This document shows, one piece after another, positions 17,474-24,426 of a stretch of DNA of 38,514 nt. The notes under the pieces are model-generated. The model was given only the letters and a program-made list of their open reading frames with translations. It did not search any database and had not been told where the DNA came from. The position numbers were made by a program, and so were the translations under genes. Source of the DNA: CAZDET01 sp964504335. GTDB lineage: Bacteria > Bacteroidota > Bacteroidia > Chitinophagales > Saprospiraceae. Every line of letters begins with the position of its first letter. Position 1 is the stretch's first letter. Where the stretch lies: contig CAZDET010000051.1 in the NCBI GenBank assembly GCA_964504335.1, positions 1-38,514 of the forward strand. Reading direction: 5' to 3'.

Positions 17474-18424
17474 TCAATCGAACCAATGGCGCAGGTCTAG
17501 CTGCGTCAGTTCTTGGGTGCGCAGCATATCTTCTTTGTATATTTCATCCAATGCGGATTTTACCTCCGGGTCGAAGTCGGGCCGGTGGAGGTTCTGATTG
17601 CGCAGACGGAGCACTTGTTTTTTCAATCCTTTATGCCGTCGTAGGGATTCCCACGCCTGGGGTGATAATCTGTGTATCCAGGACTTAAATACGCTATTGC
17701 CGCCCACCAGTCGGTGTATCCATTGGTTTCTAATGACGCCCGATTTATTCCAATTGGTCTTGGTATCGATGTCGATGGCTGGGATGCCGAGGTGATTGAA
17801 CACTTGCTGCATCGTTTGTTGCGGATGCTTGCGGAACTGATCAAATTCGAGCACCAATAATTGCTCCCGGTCGAAACAGCGATAGTAGGCTTCCAGGTTT
17901 TTGCCGTAGAAGCCCTCCGTAATGAGATCGGGGCGTCGCCACCAGATGGAAGTTCGATCCAGGCAGTCTTCAAACCGCTCGGTCGGGGTTCGGTTTTCGC
18001 GGGCCAGGTGCAGCCAGCGCGACCAGAGGCGCTTACTCGGTTGTCGCAAAATAGCAATGAGCCGTGCGTTGGGAATATCGGCCCGGATACGCTCAGCGGT
18101 ACCGGGCCAGTAGAGGTACATTGGGGAGGCCTCTCCCGTGACCTGGTGGGAGCCCGCTCGGGCAAACAATTGCAAATAGTGGGCCTGGTCGGTAACGGCA
18201 TCGGGCCAGGTGCGCCGAATTTCCGCTTCGCTGTAGTTCGTATTACCGCAAAGGCTGTAAAAATTGAGTTCTTTTGCGCCCGGCACGTATACCTGGGGAT
18301 GCTCTTCGAGGTAATGGAACAGCGAGCTGGTGCCCGATTTTCCGGCTCCGATGATCAGGAAGTCAGGTCGGCGCAGGTCTATTTCAGACGAGCGCGCAGA
18401 GAAATGGGCAGATCGAACGGCCAT
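17474..18424 (-). CDS. PAPS-dependent sulfotransferase domain protein
   Basis: 316 residues from the ATG at 18424; an upstream TTG start (18442) is possible but less likely. The 5'-phosphosulfate loop reads FLIIGAGKSGTSSLFHYL (P-loop residues 26-34), and the 3'-phosphate-binding segment is LIAILRQPSKRLWSRWLH (about 122-139). Both are typical of heparan-sulfate-type carbohydrate sulfotransferases. The enzyme would transfer sulfate from PAPS to a sugar hydroxyl or amine. No membrane segment. It is 38 bases downstream of the sugar transferase gene on the same strand, inside the exopolysaccharide locus, so the polymer or its lipid-linked intermediate is the probable acceptor. Sulfated polysaccharides are usual in marine bacteria. 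Confidence 0.85.
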   Translation of the reverse strand: MAVRSAHFSARSSEIDLRRPDFLIIGAGKSGTSSLFHYLEEHPQVYVPGAKELNFYSLCGNTNYSEAEIRRTWPDAVTDQAHYLQLFARAGSHQVTGEASPMYLYWPGTAERIRADIPNARLIAILRQPSKRLWSRWLHLARENRTPTERFEDCLDRTSIWWRRPDLITEGFYGKNLEAYYRCFDREQLLVLEFDQFRKHPQQTMQQVFNHLGIPAIDIDTKTNWNKSGVIRNQWIHRLVGGNSVFKSWIHRLSPQAWESLRRHKGLKKQVLRLRNQNLHRPDFDPEVKSALDEIYKEDMLRTQELTQLDLRHWFD

Positions 18425-18462
18425 CAAATGTGATTTCTGCAAGTTGAATTAAACAGTCGGAA

Positions 18463-19599
18463 CTATACGCCCACTTTCTGCACGGCGGCCGGGAGCGTTC
18501 TGAACAGAATTTTGAGGTCTAACCAGAGGCTATAGTTTCGAGCGTACTCGATATCCAACTGGATGCGGCCCTCTGGCGTCACGTTTTCCTTCCCGCGCTC
18601 CGTTACTTGCCACAAACCGGTAATGCCGGCGGGGGCGTCGAAGCGCTCGATCCATTCGTCGGATGTCAACTGTTCGGCTTCGTACAAGGGCAGTGGCCGG
18701 TTGCCTACCAACGACATGTGTCCGAAGAGTACGTTGAAGAGTTGGGGCAACTCGTCAATACTGGTATTGCGGATAAATTTCCCCACTCGAGTAATGCGTG
18801 GATCGTTCGGAATTTTCACGAACGTACTTCCCCGCTCGGCCGCTTCGCGCAGCTGGTGCTGATTTTCGGCAATCTCCCCTGCATCTTCGATCAGTACGGG
18901 ACCTGCCGGAGCAATAGATTCCGGCGATACGTCCTCCGTTTTCTGTTGGTATTGATTGAGGTGCTTCATTTTGGCCAGCAGCTTGTCGGCATCGGGCCGC
19001 ATGGAGCGGAACTTGTAAAAGGGGAAAATTTGAAACCCGCGCCCCGCCCGTTTCGCAGCATAGGTGATAGGCCCACGGGATTCTACTTTTATAAGCAGAG
19101 CCACCAGAATAAAGAGCGGAGAAAGAAGTAGAATCAATAGACTAGCTCCGGCGATATCCATCGCGCGTTTCCAAACGGGGATCGTCGGCAGTGGGTTATT
19201 GGACGGGTCGGCCTTTTCCGGCTCCTGGTCCAGCAGGGCTTGCAGCCGGCGTTGGAAAATATCCTCCGGGACCGATAACTGCAACACATCGAAAATGGGC
19301 AACTCACGATAGAGTTTTTTAGCAACGGCGCTTTGGTCGTTCGACAAAAGCATCAGTGGAATCTGTAAGCCCGGATGTGCCAGCGCAATGGCGGTACACA
19401 GCTTTTGGATCGACCACAACGACTCTGCGCAGCTACAGCAGAGAATTGCATCGGGAAGATCCCGTTTGCGCAGTAATTGCCCCCGGAGAACGGGCCAGGC
19501 TGCGACCGTATCCGCTACCCGATGAAGCGAGACAGAATCATTATTCAATACCGGAGAAAGATGGTCGGGGAAGTCCCCAATTACTAGGATTTGCTTCAT
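18463..19599 (-). CDS. Polyprenyl-phosphate sugar phosphotransferase with N-terminal pseudo-receiver
   Basis: 378 residues. The C-terminal part (about 143-378) is a bacterial sugar transferase domain: one membrane helix (148-171), FYKFRSMRPDAD (194-205), an extended loop common in Bacteroidota (206-258), NDPRITRVGKFIRNTSIDELPQ (265-286), MSLVGNRPLPLYE and GITGLWQV. It transfers a sugar phosphate to undecaprenyl phosphate at the inner membrane, starting repeat-unit synthesis. Instead of the multi-helix CoA-binding-like N-terminus of many homologues, residues 1-125 look like a receiver fold (KQILVIGDF; PDAILCCSC; IPLMLLSND; FDVLQLSVPED). Cysteines replace the phospho-aspartate and there is no conserved lysine. 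Its ATG overlaps the stop of the preceding receiver gene (ATGA), implying coupled translation. Confidence 0.9.
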   Translation of the reverse strand: MKQILVIGDFPDHLSPVLNNDSVSLHRVADTVAAWPVLRGQLLRKRDLPDAILCCSCAESLWSIQKLCTAIALAHPGLQIPLMLLSNDQSAVAKKLYRELPIFDVLQLSVPEDIFQRRLQALLDQEPEKADPSNNPLPTIPVWKRAMDIAGASLLILLLSPLFILVALLIKVESRGPITYAAKRAGRGFQIFPFYKFRSMRPDADKLLAKMKHLNQYQQKTEDVSPESIAPAGPVLIEDAGEIAENQHQLREAAERGSTFVKIPNDPRITRVGKFIRNTSIDELPQLFNVLFGHMSLVGNRPLPLYEAEQLTSDEWIERFDAPAGITGLWQVTERGKENVTPEGRIQLDIEYARNYSLWLDLKILFRTLPAAVQKVGV

Positions 19600-19979
19600 A
19601 AGGCCAGGGATGTACGTTTGAGTTCTCTGTTGATGCGCAACAACAATTCTTGCGGATGGAACGGCTTACTGATGAAATCGATGGCACCTGCTTCCAGACA
19701 TTCGATCCGGGTGTTGGTACCGGTATTTCCGGAGAGGACAATAACCGGGATATCCTGAAACAGCATCGATTGCTTCAGGCTGCGTACCCAGTCGATGCCG
19801 GTTACCTCCGGCAGGTTGTAGTCGGTTACGATTAGGTTCGGAGCAGGCTCGCTGTCCAGATAGCGTTGGGCCTCCTGCGTGCTCGAGAAGGCCTGCACCT
19901 GGTACTGCGATTGCAGGAAGTTGGCAAGAAATGACCGCATCATATCACAGTCATCCACAATCATAAGAGTTTTTTCCAT
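19596..19979 (-). CDS. Stand-alone receiver-domain response regulator, coupled to sugar transferase
   Basis: 127 residues from the ATG at 19979 (MEKTLMIVDDCD), preferred over an in-frame ATG at 20015 because it gives the normal receiver N-terminus. Asp9/Asp10 and Asp12 form the acidic pocket, Asp53 is the phospho-acceptor (VTDYNLPEVTG), and Ser83 and Lys105 (ISKPFHP) complete the site. No output domain. It is the first gene of a three-gene minus-strand operon with the sugar transferase (4-base ATGA overlap) and the sulfotransferase. The coupling, and the receiver-like N-terminus of the next protein, suggest that this regulator acts directly on the initiating transferase by receiver-receiver contact. 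That is inference. Confidence 0.9.
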   Translation of the reverse strand: MEKTLMIVDDCDMMRSFLANFLQSQYQVQAFSSTQEAQRYLDSEPAPNLIVTDYNLPEVTGIDWVRSLKQSMLFQDIPVIVLSGNTGTNTRIECLEAGAIDFISKPFHPQELLLRINRELKRTSLAL

Positions 19980-20123
19980 GCCTATGGGATTTGCAACAAA
20001 AGTCACCAACCCCATCGGTTTTGAAAGTTGGTTTTAGAAAAACACCCCGGATCGCTCCTTTTTTGGTTCAGATCGGCGGGTTTTTGGAATGCATCTAGGC
20101 TATTTCCGGGAGCGGGCGAAAAA

Positions 20124-20226
20124 TCGGGGATTGGCTACCGTTTTCAGCCCCTAAATGGGGATTCATCAAATAGTATAAAAGGCTTGCCAGGTGCCCGGTA
20201 GTTTTGCAACTAAGTAAAATCCCCGA
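20124..20226. promoter_or_regulatory. Inverted TCGGGGATT/AATCCCCGA pair in the divergent EPS control region
   Basis: TCGGGGATT at 20124-20132 is repeated in inverted orientation as AATCCCCGA at 20218-20226. A near copy, AAATGGGGATT, lies at 20153-20163. The three copies bracket the proposed promoter of the plus-strand polysaccharide operon; the last ends five bases before the TolC-like start codon. This could be an operator for looping or cooperative binding, or an RNA element in the leader. It may also be chance. Confidence 0.35.
20199..20206 (+). promoter_or_regulatory. Bacteroidota-type -7 promoter element for the polysaccharide operon
   Basis: TAGTTTTG matches the TAnnTTTG consensus of the Bacteroidota housekeeping sigma factor exactly and lies 26 bases upstream of the TolC-like start codon. 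No good TTTG -33 element is found at the normal spacing: only a TTG at 20184, too close. So it is either weak or helped by an activator. Confidence 0.45.
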
Positions 20227-20231
20227 GCTAC

Positions 20232-20951
20232 ATGGATCGATTCGTTCCGATGTTCTTATTATTGTTACTTCCCGTGCTGGGGTCGGCCCAGGTCGATCTC
20301 GAGCCCCTGCTGTATCGAACGCAAAAAGTAGCTCCTCTCGATACGCTGGTGGAACGGGCCTTGCGCAATTCTCCCCGCCTGAAGGCATTCGAAAAGCAGT
20401 TCGAAATATCGCAGGTGCAAATGCATCTGGCGCAAAAGCAGTTGTTGCGCTACATCAATATTGCCGGGACGGTCAATTACGGCAATGCCAACAATCTGAG
20501 TTCGGTCGACGACGGGCTCCTCATTTCAGAAAATCTCAGTGGCGTTCAATCGGCCGGGTACCGGATCAGTGCCAGTGTGGTGATGCCTTTGTCTGCACTG
20601 ATTAGCCGCAACGGCGACATCAAAAAGGAGCGGCTCAACATGGAGCGCATGTTCTTCGAGCGCGAGCAACAGGCCCGTGAAATTCGCGAAGAAGTACAGG
20701 TTCGGTATGCGATTCTGCGCCAGGCAATTTCGTTGCTAAACACGCAGACCCAGGCAGCCGAGGGGATCTTGTTGAAGTACGAAAATGCAAAGGAACAATT
20801 CAACCTCGGCAAGCTCAAAACGGATGCCTTCGCACTGGCGGTAGAGGCCTACTACCGCGCTATGGGCGAGATAGATAAGGTTCAAATTTCGGTGGAAACG
20901 GCCTTCATCGCCCTCGAATCATTTGTTGGAGAATCTATTATCATCCAGTAA
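20232..20951 (+). CDS. Half-size TolC-family outer membrane protein
   Basis: 239 residues with a signal peptide (about 1-19, ending GSAQ). The rest reads as one outer-membrane-efflux (OEP) repeat: helix (35-70, LDTLVERALRNSPRLKAFEKQ...), beta-strand (72-82, RYINIAGTVNYG), loop, beta-strand (about 108-122, GYRISASVVMPLSAL), then a long helix pair (126-230) containing the family-like FNLGKLKTDAFALAVEAYYRA. Classical TolC proteins carry two such repeats in 400-500 residues; here the second is absent and the gene ends cleanly. It is first in the polysaccharide operon, three bases before the Wzc-like co-polymerase, where Wza-type exporters normally sit. It therefore probably forms, or contributes to, the export channel. 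Confidence 0.75.
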   Translation: MDRFVPMFLLLLLPVLGSAQVDLEPLLYRTQKVAPLDTLVERALRNSPRLKAFEKQFEISQVQMHLAQKQLLRYINIAGTVNYGNANNLSSVDDGLLISENLSGVQSAGYRISASVVMPLSALISRNGDIKKERLNMERMFFEREQQAREIREEVQVRYAILRQAISLLNTQTQAAEGILLKYENAKEQFNLGKLKTDAFALAVEAYYRAMGEIDKVQISVETAFIALESFVGESIIIQ

Positions 20952-20954
20952 TCG

Positions 20955-23129
20955 ATGACGTTACTCGATTTATTACGAATTGTTTATCGCCGGTGGTATA
21001 TAATGGTGGCCTGCGCAACTACGCTGGGGGTACTGGTCTATCTATCCCCGGAAGCGCCGCCGACTTACTCCTCCAAGATGATTATAAACACCGGGCTCGT
21101 TTCGGGTTTCAACCTCGACCGAAATACCGGCCACAAGATCGATTACAACTATACGAACTACGAAATAGAAAACATCATCAATGTGGCGACCTCACACAAC
21201 ACGCTAAAAAAGCTAAGTGTGCGGTTATTGGCTACCGTGGTGACGATGGAAAACCCTGATACCCTCCGAATTCTGGAACCACACCGACAAGAGATTCTGG
21301 AAAAACTGGGCGAAGAGGTACTATCAGAAATCAAGAAGCCCAGCTTGCCTGCTACCGAGGAGGCAATTGAGGCCCGCATCGCCACTAATATGGCCGATCC
21401 GGTGTTTGAGATCATCAACTCCAAGCATCCTATTATTGGTATTAACACCCTCAGTTCGGTGGTGGTACGCCGTCTTCCGGGAACCGATATGCTCCGCATG
21501 AACTACGAAAGCATTGATCCCGGCATGTGCCAGCTTACCCTAAAGGAATTAGCAGACATTGTAGTGGAAAACCACCGGGCCGTCAAGCGAAGTCAATCGA
21601 CGGATGTCATTGAATTTTTCGAAAAACAACTCGCTAAATCGGCGGGTAAATTGCGTCGCTCCGAAGACGATCTGCTTGGGTTCATGGTGCGCAATCGCAT
21701 TATCAACTACTACGAACAGACTCGCTTTGTAGCAGGGCGAAAGGAGGCGCTTGACAAGTTGTACAACGAAGAGGCCCGGAAGCTGGCTTCGGTCGATTCG
21801 GCCATCGCTCGCCTCGAATACCAGATGCGCGATTTCGAAAACCTCCCCCGCCTCAACCGGGTGATCGACGATAAACGGTCGCGGCTGGCGGAGGTCAGTA
21901 CCAAGTTATCCATGCTGGAACTGGCACCCGATCCGGATGAGCTGTTTCCGGATAGTACCATGGCCGAGTGGCAACAACTTAAACTGGAAGCGGCGGCGCT
22001 ACGCAACCAAATCCGCCAGGCCGTATCTGAGACCCAAACGAATGTAGTCTCGCCCGAGGGAATGGATATGAAGTATATCCTGGAGCGGTGGCTCTTGCAG
22101 GTGATCGATATGGAGGAGACCAAGGCGCGCCTCGACGTCATACGGATGCAGCAGGGCGAATTCATGGAAATTTACAACATGTACGCCCCATGGGGTTCGA
22201 CCATCAAACGGATCGAGCGCGAAATCGATGTCAACGAGCGGGAGTACCTCGAAAATCTGCACAGCTACAACCAGGCTTGGCTCAATCGGATTAACGCTAT
22301 GATGAGCGCCAATTTGAAAATTGTCGATCCACCGATGTATCCCCTGGATGCCAAGCCCAGCGGGAAGATGATGCTGGTGATCGTAGCCTTTGTGATTGGC
22401 CTAATGCTTCCGCTGGTGGTGTTTGTCGGATTGCACCTACTGGATCAATCCATGAAATCGGTGCATAAGGCTGAATTTAAATCCGGATTGCGCGTGGTTT
22501 CGGCAGTGCCATATTTGCGGGGGCGTGGGCTGCGGCGCCTGCGGCCCACCGACTTGCGCGTTGCCGAAAAGGCCATGGAACAATTGGCAGGAGCCGTCTT
22601 TAAGAATGCCCGCTATTGCGGAAAAGCCAAGCCGGTCATTGCGATCTTTTCCACGCGAACGGGGGTCGGGAAAACCTGGCTCATCGAGCATTTTTGCGCC
22701 TTCATGCGGCGCAAAGGCTTTCAGATGGAGCGGGTTACGGCACGCAACTGGCTACTTCGCAGGGAGGAATTTGACATCTATGACGGCGAAAAGGGCTTCA
22801 TCCTGGTGGAAATACCCGCACTGCTCGATCGGGCCGGTTGGCACGAACTGATAAACGATGTAGACATGTCGTTTCTGGTGGTGTATGCCCGCAGCGTCTG
22901 GACGAAGGCCGATAAGCGAGCCCTCGACAACATTCAAGAGGTCAGCCGGCAACCGCTAAGCCTCTTCATCAATGGTATTCCAATCGACAACATGGAGGAG
23001 ATTATTGGTGAGGTGCCCAAGGCACGGTCCCCCTGGCGACGCTGGTTGAAGCGCGTGGTCTCCCTGCAATTCAGCGGAAAAGCACTCAAGAACCGCCGCA
23101 AGCGCAAAGCCCGCAGAACCAAACCGTAA
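20955..23129 (+). CDS. Wzc/GumC-like polysaccharide co-polymerase with degenerate BY-kinase domain
   Basis: 724 residues. Membrane helices at about 14-31 and 472-494 flank a large periplasmic region with a Wzz-like start and long coiled coils (215-290, 300-360, 385-445), and the Pro-rich VDPPMYPLDAKPSG before the second helix is the usual PCP signature. The cytoplasmic C-terminus (500-724) has a Walker A loop, STRTGVGKT (566-574). The Walker A' aspartate motif expected about 30-40 residues later is not recognisable, and the Walker B position reads FILVEIPAL instead of an LIDTPP-type block. There is no tyrosine cluster; the tail is Arg/Lys-rich (713-724). It should regulate chain length and export of the polymer with the TolC-like protein, but autophosphorylation looks impaired. 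Spacing to both neighbours is below 10 bases. Confidence 0.88.
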   Translation: MTLLDLLRIVYRRWYIMVACATTLGVLVYLSPEAPPTYSSKMIINTGLVSGFNLDRNTGHKIDYNYTNYEIENIINVATSHNTLKKLSVRLLATVVTMENPDTLRILEPHRQEILEKLGEEVLSEIKKPSLPATEEAIEARIATNMADPVFEIINSKHPIIGINTLSSVVVRRLPGTDMLRMNYESIDPGMCQLTLKELADIVVENHRAVKRSQSTDVIEFFEKQLAKSAGKLRRSEDDLLGFMVRNRIINYYEQTRFVAGRKEALDKLYNEEARKLASVDSAIARLEYQMRDFENLPRLNRVIDDKRSRLAEVSTKLSMLELAPDPDELFPDSTMAEWQQLKLEAAALRNQIRQAVSETQTNVVSPEGMDMKYILERWLLQVIDMEETKARLDVIRMQQGEFMEIYNMYAPWGSTIKRIEREIDVNEREYLENLHSYNQAWLNRINAMMSANLKIVDPPMYPLDAKPSGKMMLVIVAFVIGLMLPLVVFVGLHLLDQSMKSVHKAEFKSGLRVVSAVPYLRGRGLRRLRPTDLRVAEKAMEQLAGAVFKNARYCGKAKPVIAIFSTRTGVGKTWLIEHFCAFMRRKGFQMERVTARNWLLRREEFDIYDGEKGFILVEIPALLDRAGWHELINDVDMSFLVVYARSVWTKADKRALDNIQEVSRQPLSLFINGIPIDNMEEIIGEVPKARSPWRRWLKRVVSLQFSGKALKNRRKRKARRTKP

Positions 23130-23135
23130 TTTGGC

Positions 23136-24365
23136 ATGCACATTCAGCATCAAGTAGGTATTCTCTGCTTTAGTTTTCCGGCCTGGAACGGCAATTACAC
23201 CAAGTCGACCGTCGAGTTGATGAAGGCTTGCGCCGCATCGGTTCCCGTGTTGTACATCGATTATGCATACACCTGGAAGGATGTCTTACAGGGACTCGTG
23301 GGGAGGCATCCTCATATACCCCTTTGGCGGGTGCTGGGCATTCGATCGCGCCTGCGTACGACCCACAGTGGCGTGGCACTGTGGAGCCTGCCGCCCACAT
23401 TACCGATCAATCGATTGCCGGAAGGTAGCTTGTGGCGGCTCTTATGGGCCTTCAATTGTGTATTGATTCGCCGCTCGCTGCAACGGGCGGCACGCCGGTG
23501 GGGGGTGGATGATTTCGTTTGCGTGAATGCCCTTCAGCCCCTCTACCACCGCGCTTTGCATCGGGCTTTTCCGACCCGGAAGCAGTACTACTATTGCTAC
23601 GACGACGTCGGTTCGACGCATTACACACAGCAGCACGGCGCACGTTTGGAGAAGTCGGTCCTGGCTAATGTCTGTGGGCTGATCTGTTCGAGCCAGGGCC
23701 TGCTGCGGCAGAAGGGGCCGTTGGCAAAAGCCACTCGGGTAGTACCCAACGGGGTGGCTGCTTCCTTTTTGGAGGCTACTTACAGGGTTCGCTCAGAGGC
23801 GCAAAAACGGGTAGGATACGTAGGAGCCATTGATCATCGCTTGGATCTCGATTTGTTGGAGTGCGCTTTTCGGTCATTTCCGGAGATCGATTTCGTATTT
23901 CTCGGTCGCGTTTCCCAGGCAGCGGTGGCGGAGCGTTTGTCGGCTTATCCGAACGTATTGCTGGCCGGCACCCGGCCCTACGCAGAATTGCCGCAACACC
24001 TAAGTCAGTTCGATGTGGGGATTATTCCCTTCTTGCGCACGCCCTTTACAGCCTGTATTTATCCAATGAAAATTAATGAGTATTTGGCCGTCGGCCTGCC
24101 GGTGGTCAGTACCAATTTCGGCGACATGCGGGAATTTGGAGCCTGGGCGCATCTGGCGGATTCTACGGATTCCTTTTTAGAAGGACTGGCTTATGCCTTA
24201 GAGCCGCAGGAAATCCAAAATATCCAAGCCCGAAAGACCTTTGCTGCCCAACAAACCTGGGCGGGTCGGGCGGAATGCCTAATGGACTTCCTCGGGCTCG
24301 GAAGATTGCATCCCGAAAACCGGCAATCGCTTCCGAAAAAGGGGCGCAGGGCCCCAATAATCTAA
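23136..24365 (+). CDS. Glycosyltransferase, GT4-like
   Basis: 409 residues, no signal peptide. The C-terminal half has the GT-B pattern: VVPNGVAASF (about 200-210), a KRVGYVGAIDHRLDLDLL strand, VLLAGTRPYAELPQHL, and the donor-binding segment NEYLAVGLPVVST (314-326) with Glu315 as the likely nucleotide-sugar contact. The N-terminal half is divergent, with a Cys/Tyr-rich stretch (QYYYCYDDVG). It would add a sugar to the lipid-linked repeat unit on the cytoplasmic face. Third gene of the polysaccharide operon, six bases after the co-polymerase gene. Donor and acceptor cannot be read from sequence. Confidence 0.85.
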   Translation: MHIQHQVGILCFSFPAWNGNYTKSTVELMKACAASVPVLYIDYAYTWKDVLQGLVGRHPHIPLWRVLGIRSRLRTTHSGVALWSLPPTLPINRLPEGSLWRLLWAFNCVLIRRSLQRAARRWGVDDFVCVNALQPLYHRALHRAFPTRKQYYYCYDDVGSTHYTQQHGARLEKSVLANVCGLICSSQGLLRQKGPLAKATRVVPNGVAASFLEATYRVRSEAQKRVGYVGAIDHRLDLDLLECAFRSFPEIDFVFLGRVSQAAVAERLSAYPNVLLAGTRPYAELPQHLSQFDVGIIPFLRTPFTACIYPMKINEYLAVGLPVVSTNFGDMREFGAWAHLADSTDSFLEGLAYALEPQEIQNIQARKTFAAQQTWAGRAECLMDFLGLGRLHPENRQSLPKKGRRAPII

Positions 24366-24426
24366 AACCGGCCTCACCAAACCCGAAAAGCCAGGATATT
24401 TAATTGCGAATTCTCTGAAAGGATTT

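Noticed and set aside
17861..18433. 190-codon open frame on the plus strand
   Set aside because: Antisense to the sulfotransferase gene, which has clear PAPS-binding motifs.
19993..20007. Sigma-54-like GG...GC promoter on the minus strand before the receiver/sugar transferase operon
   Set aside because: The GG and GC dinucleotides are separated by 11 bases instead of the required 10, and the rest of the match is poor. It would have been attractive given the NtrC-type regulator nearby.
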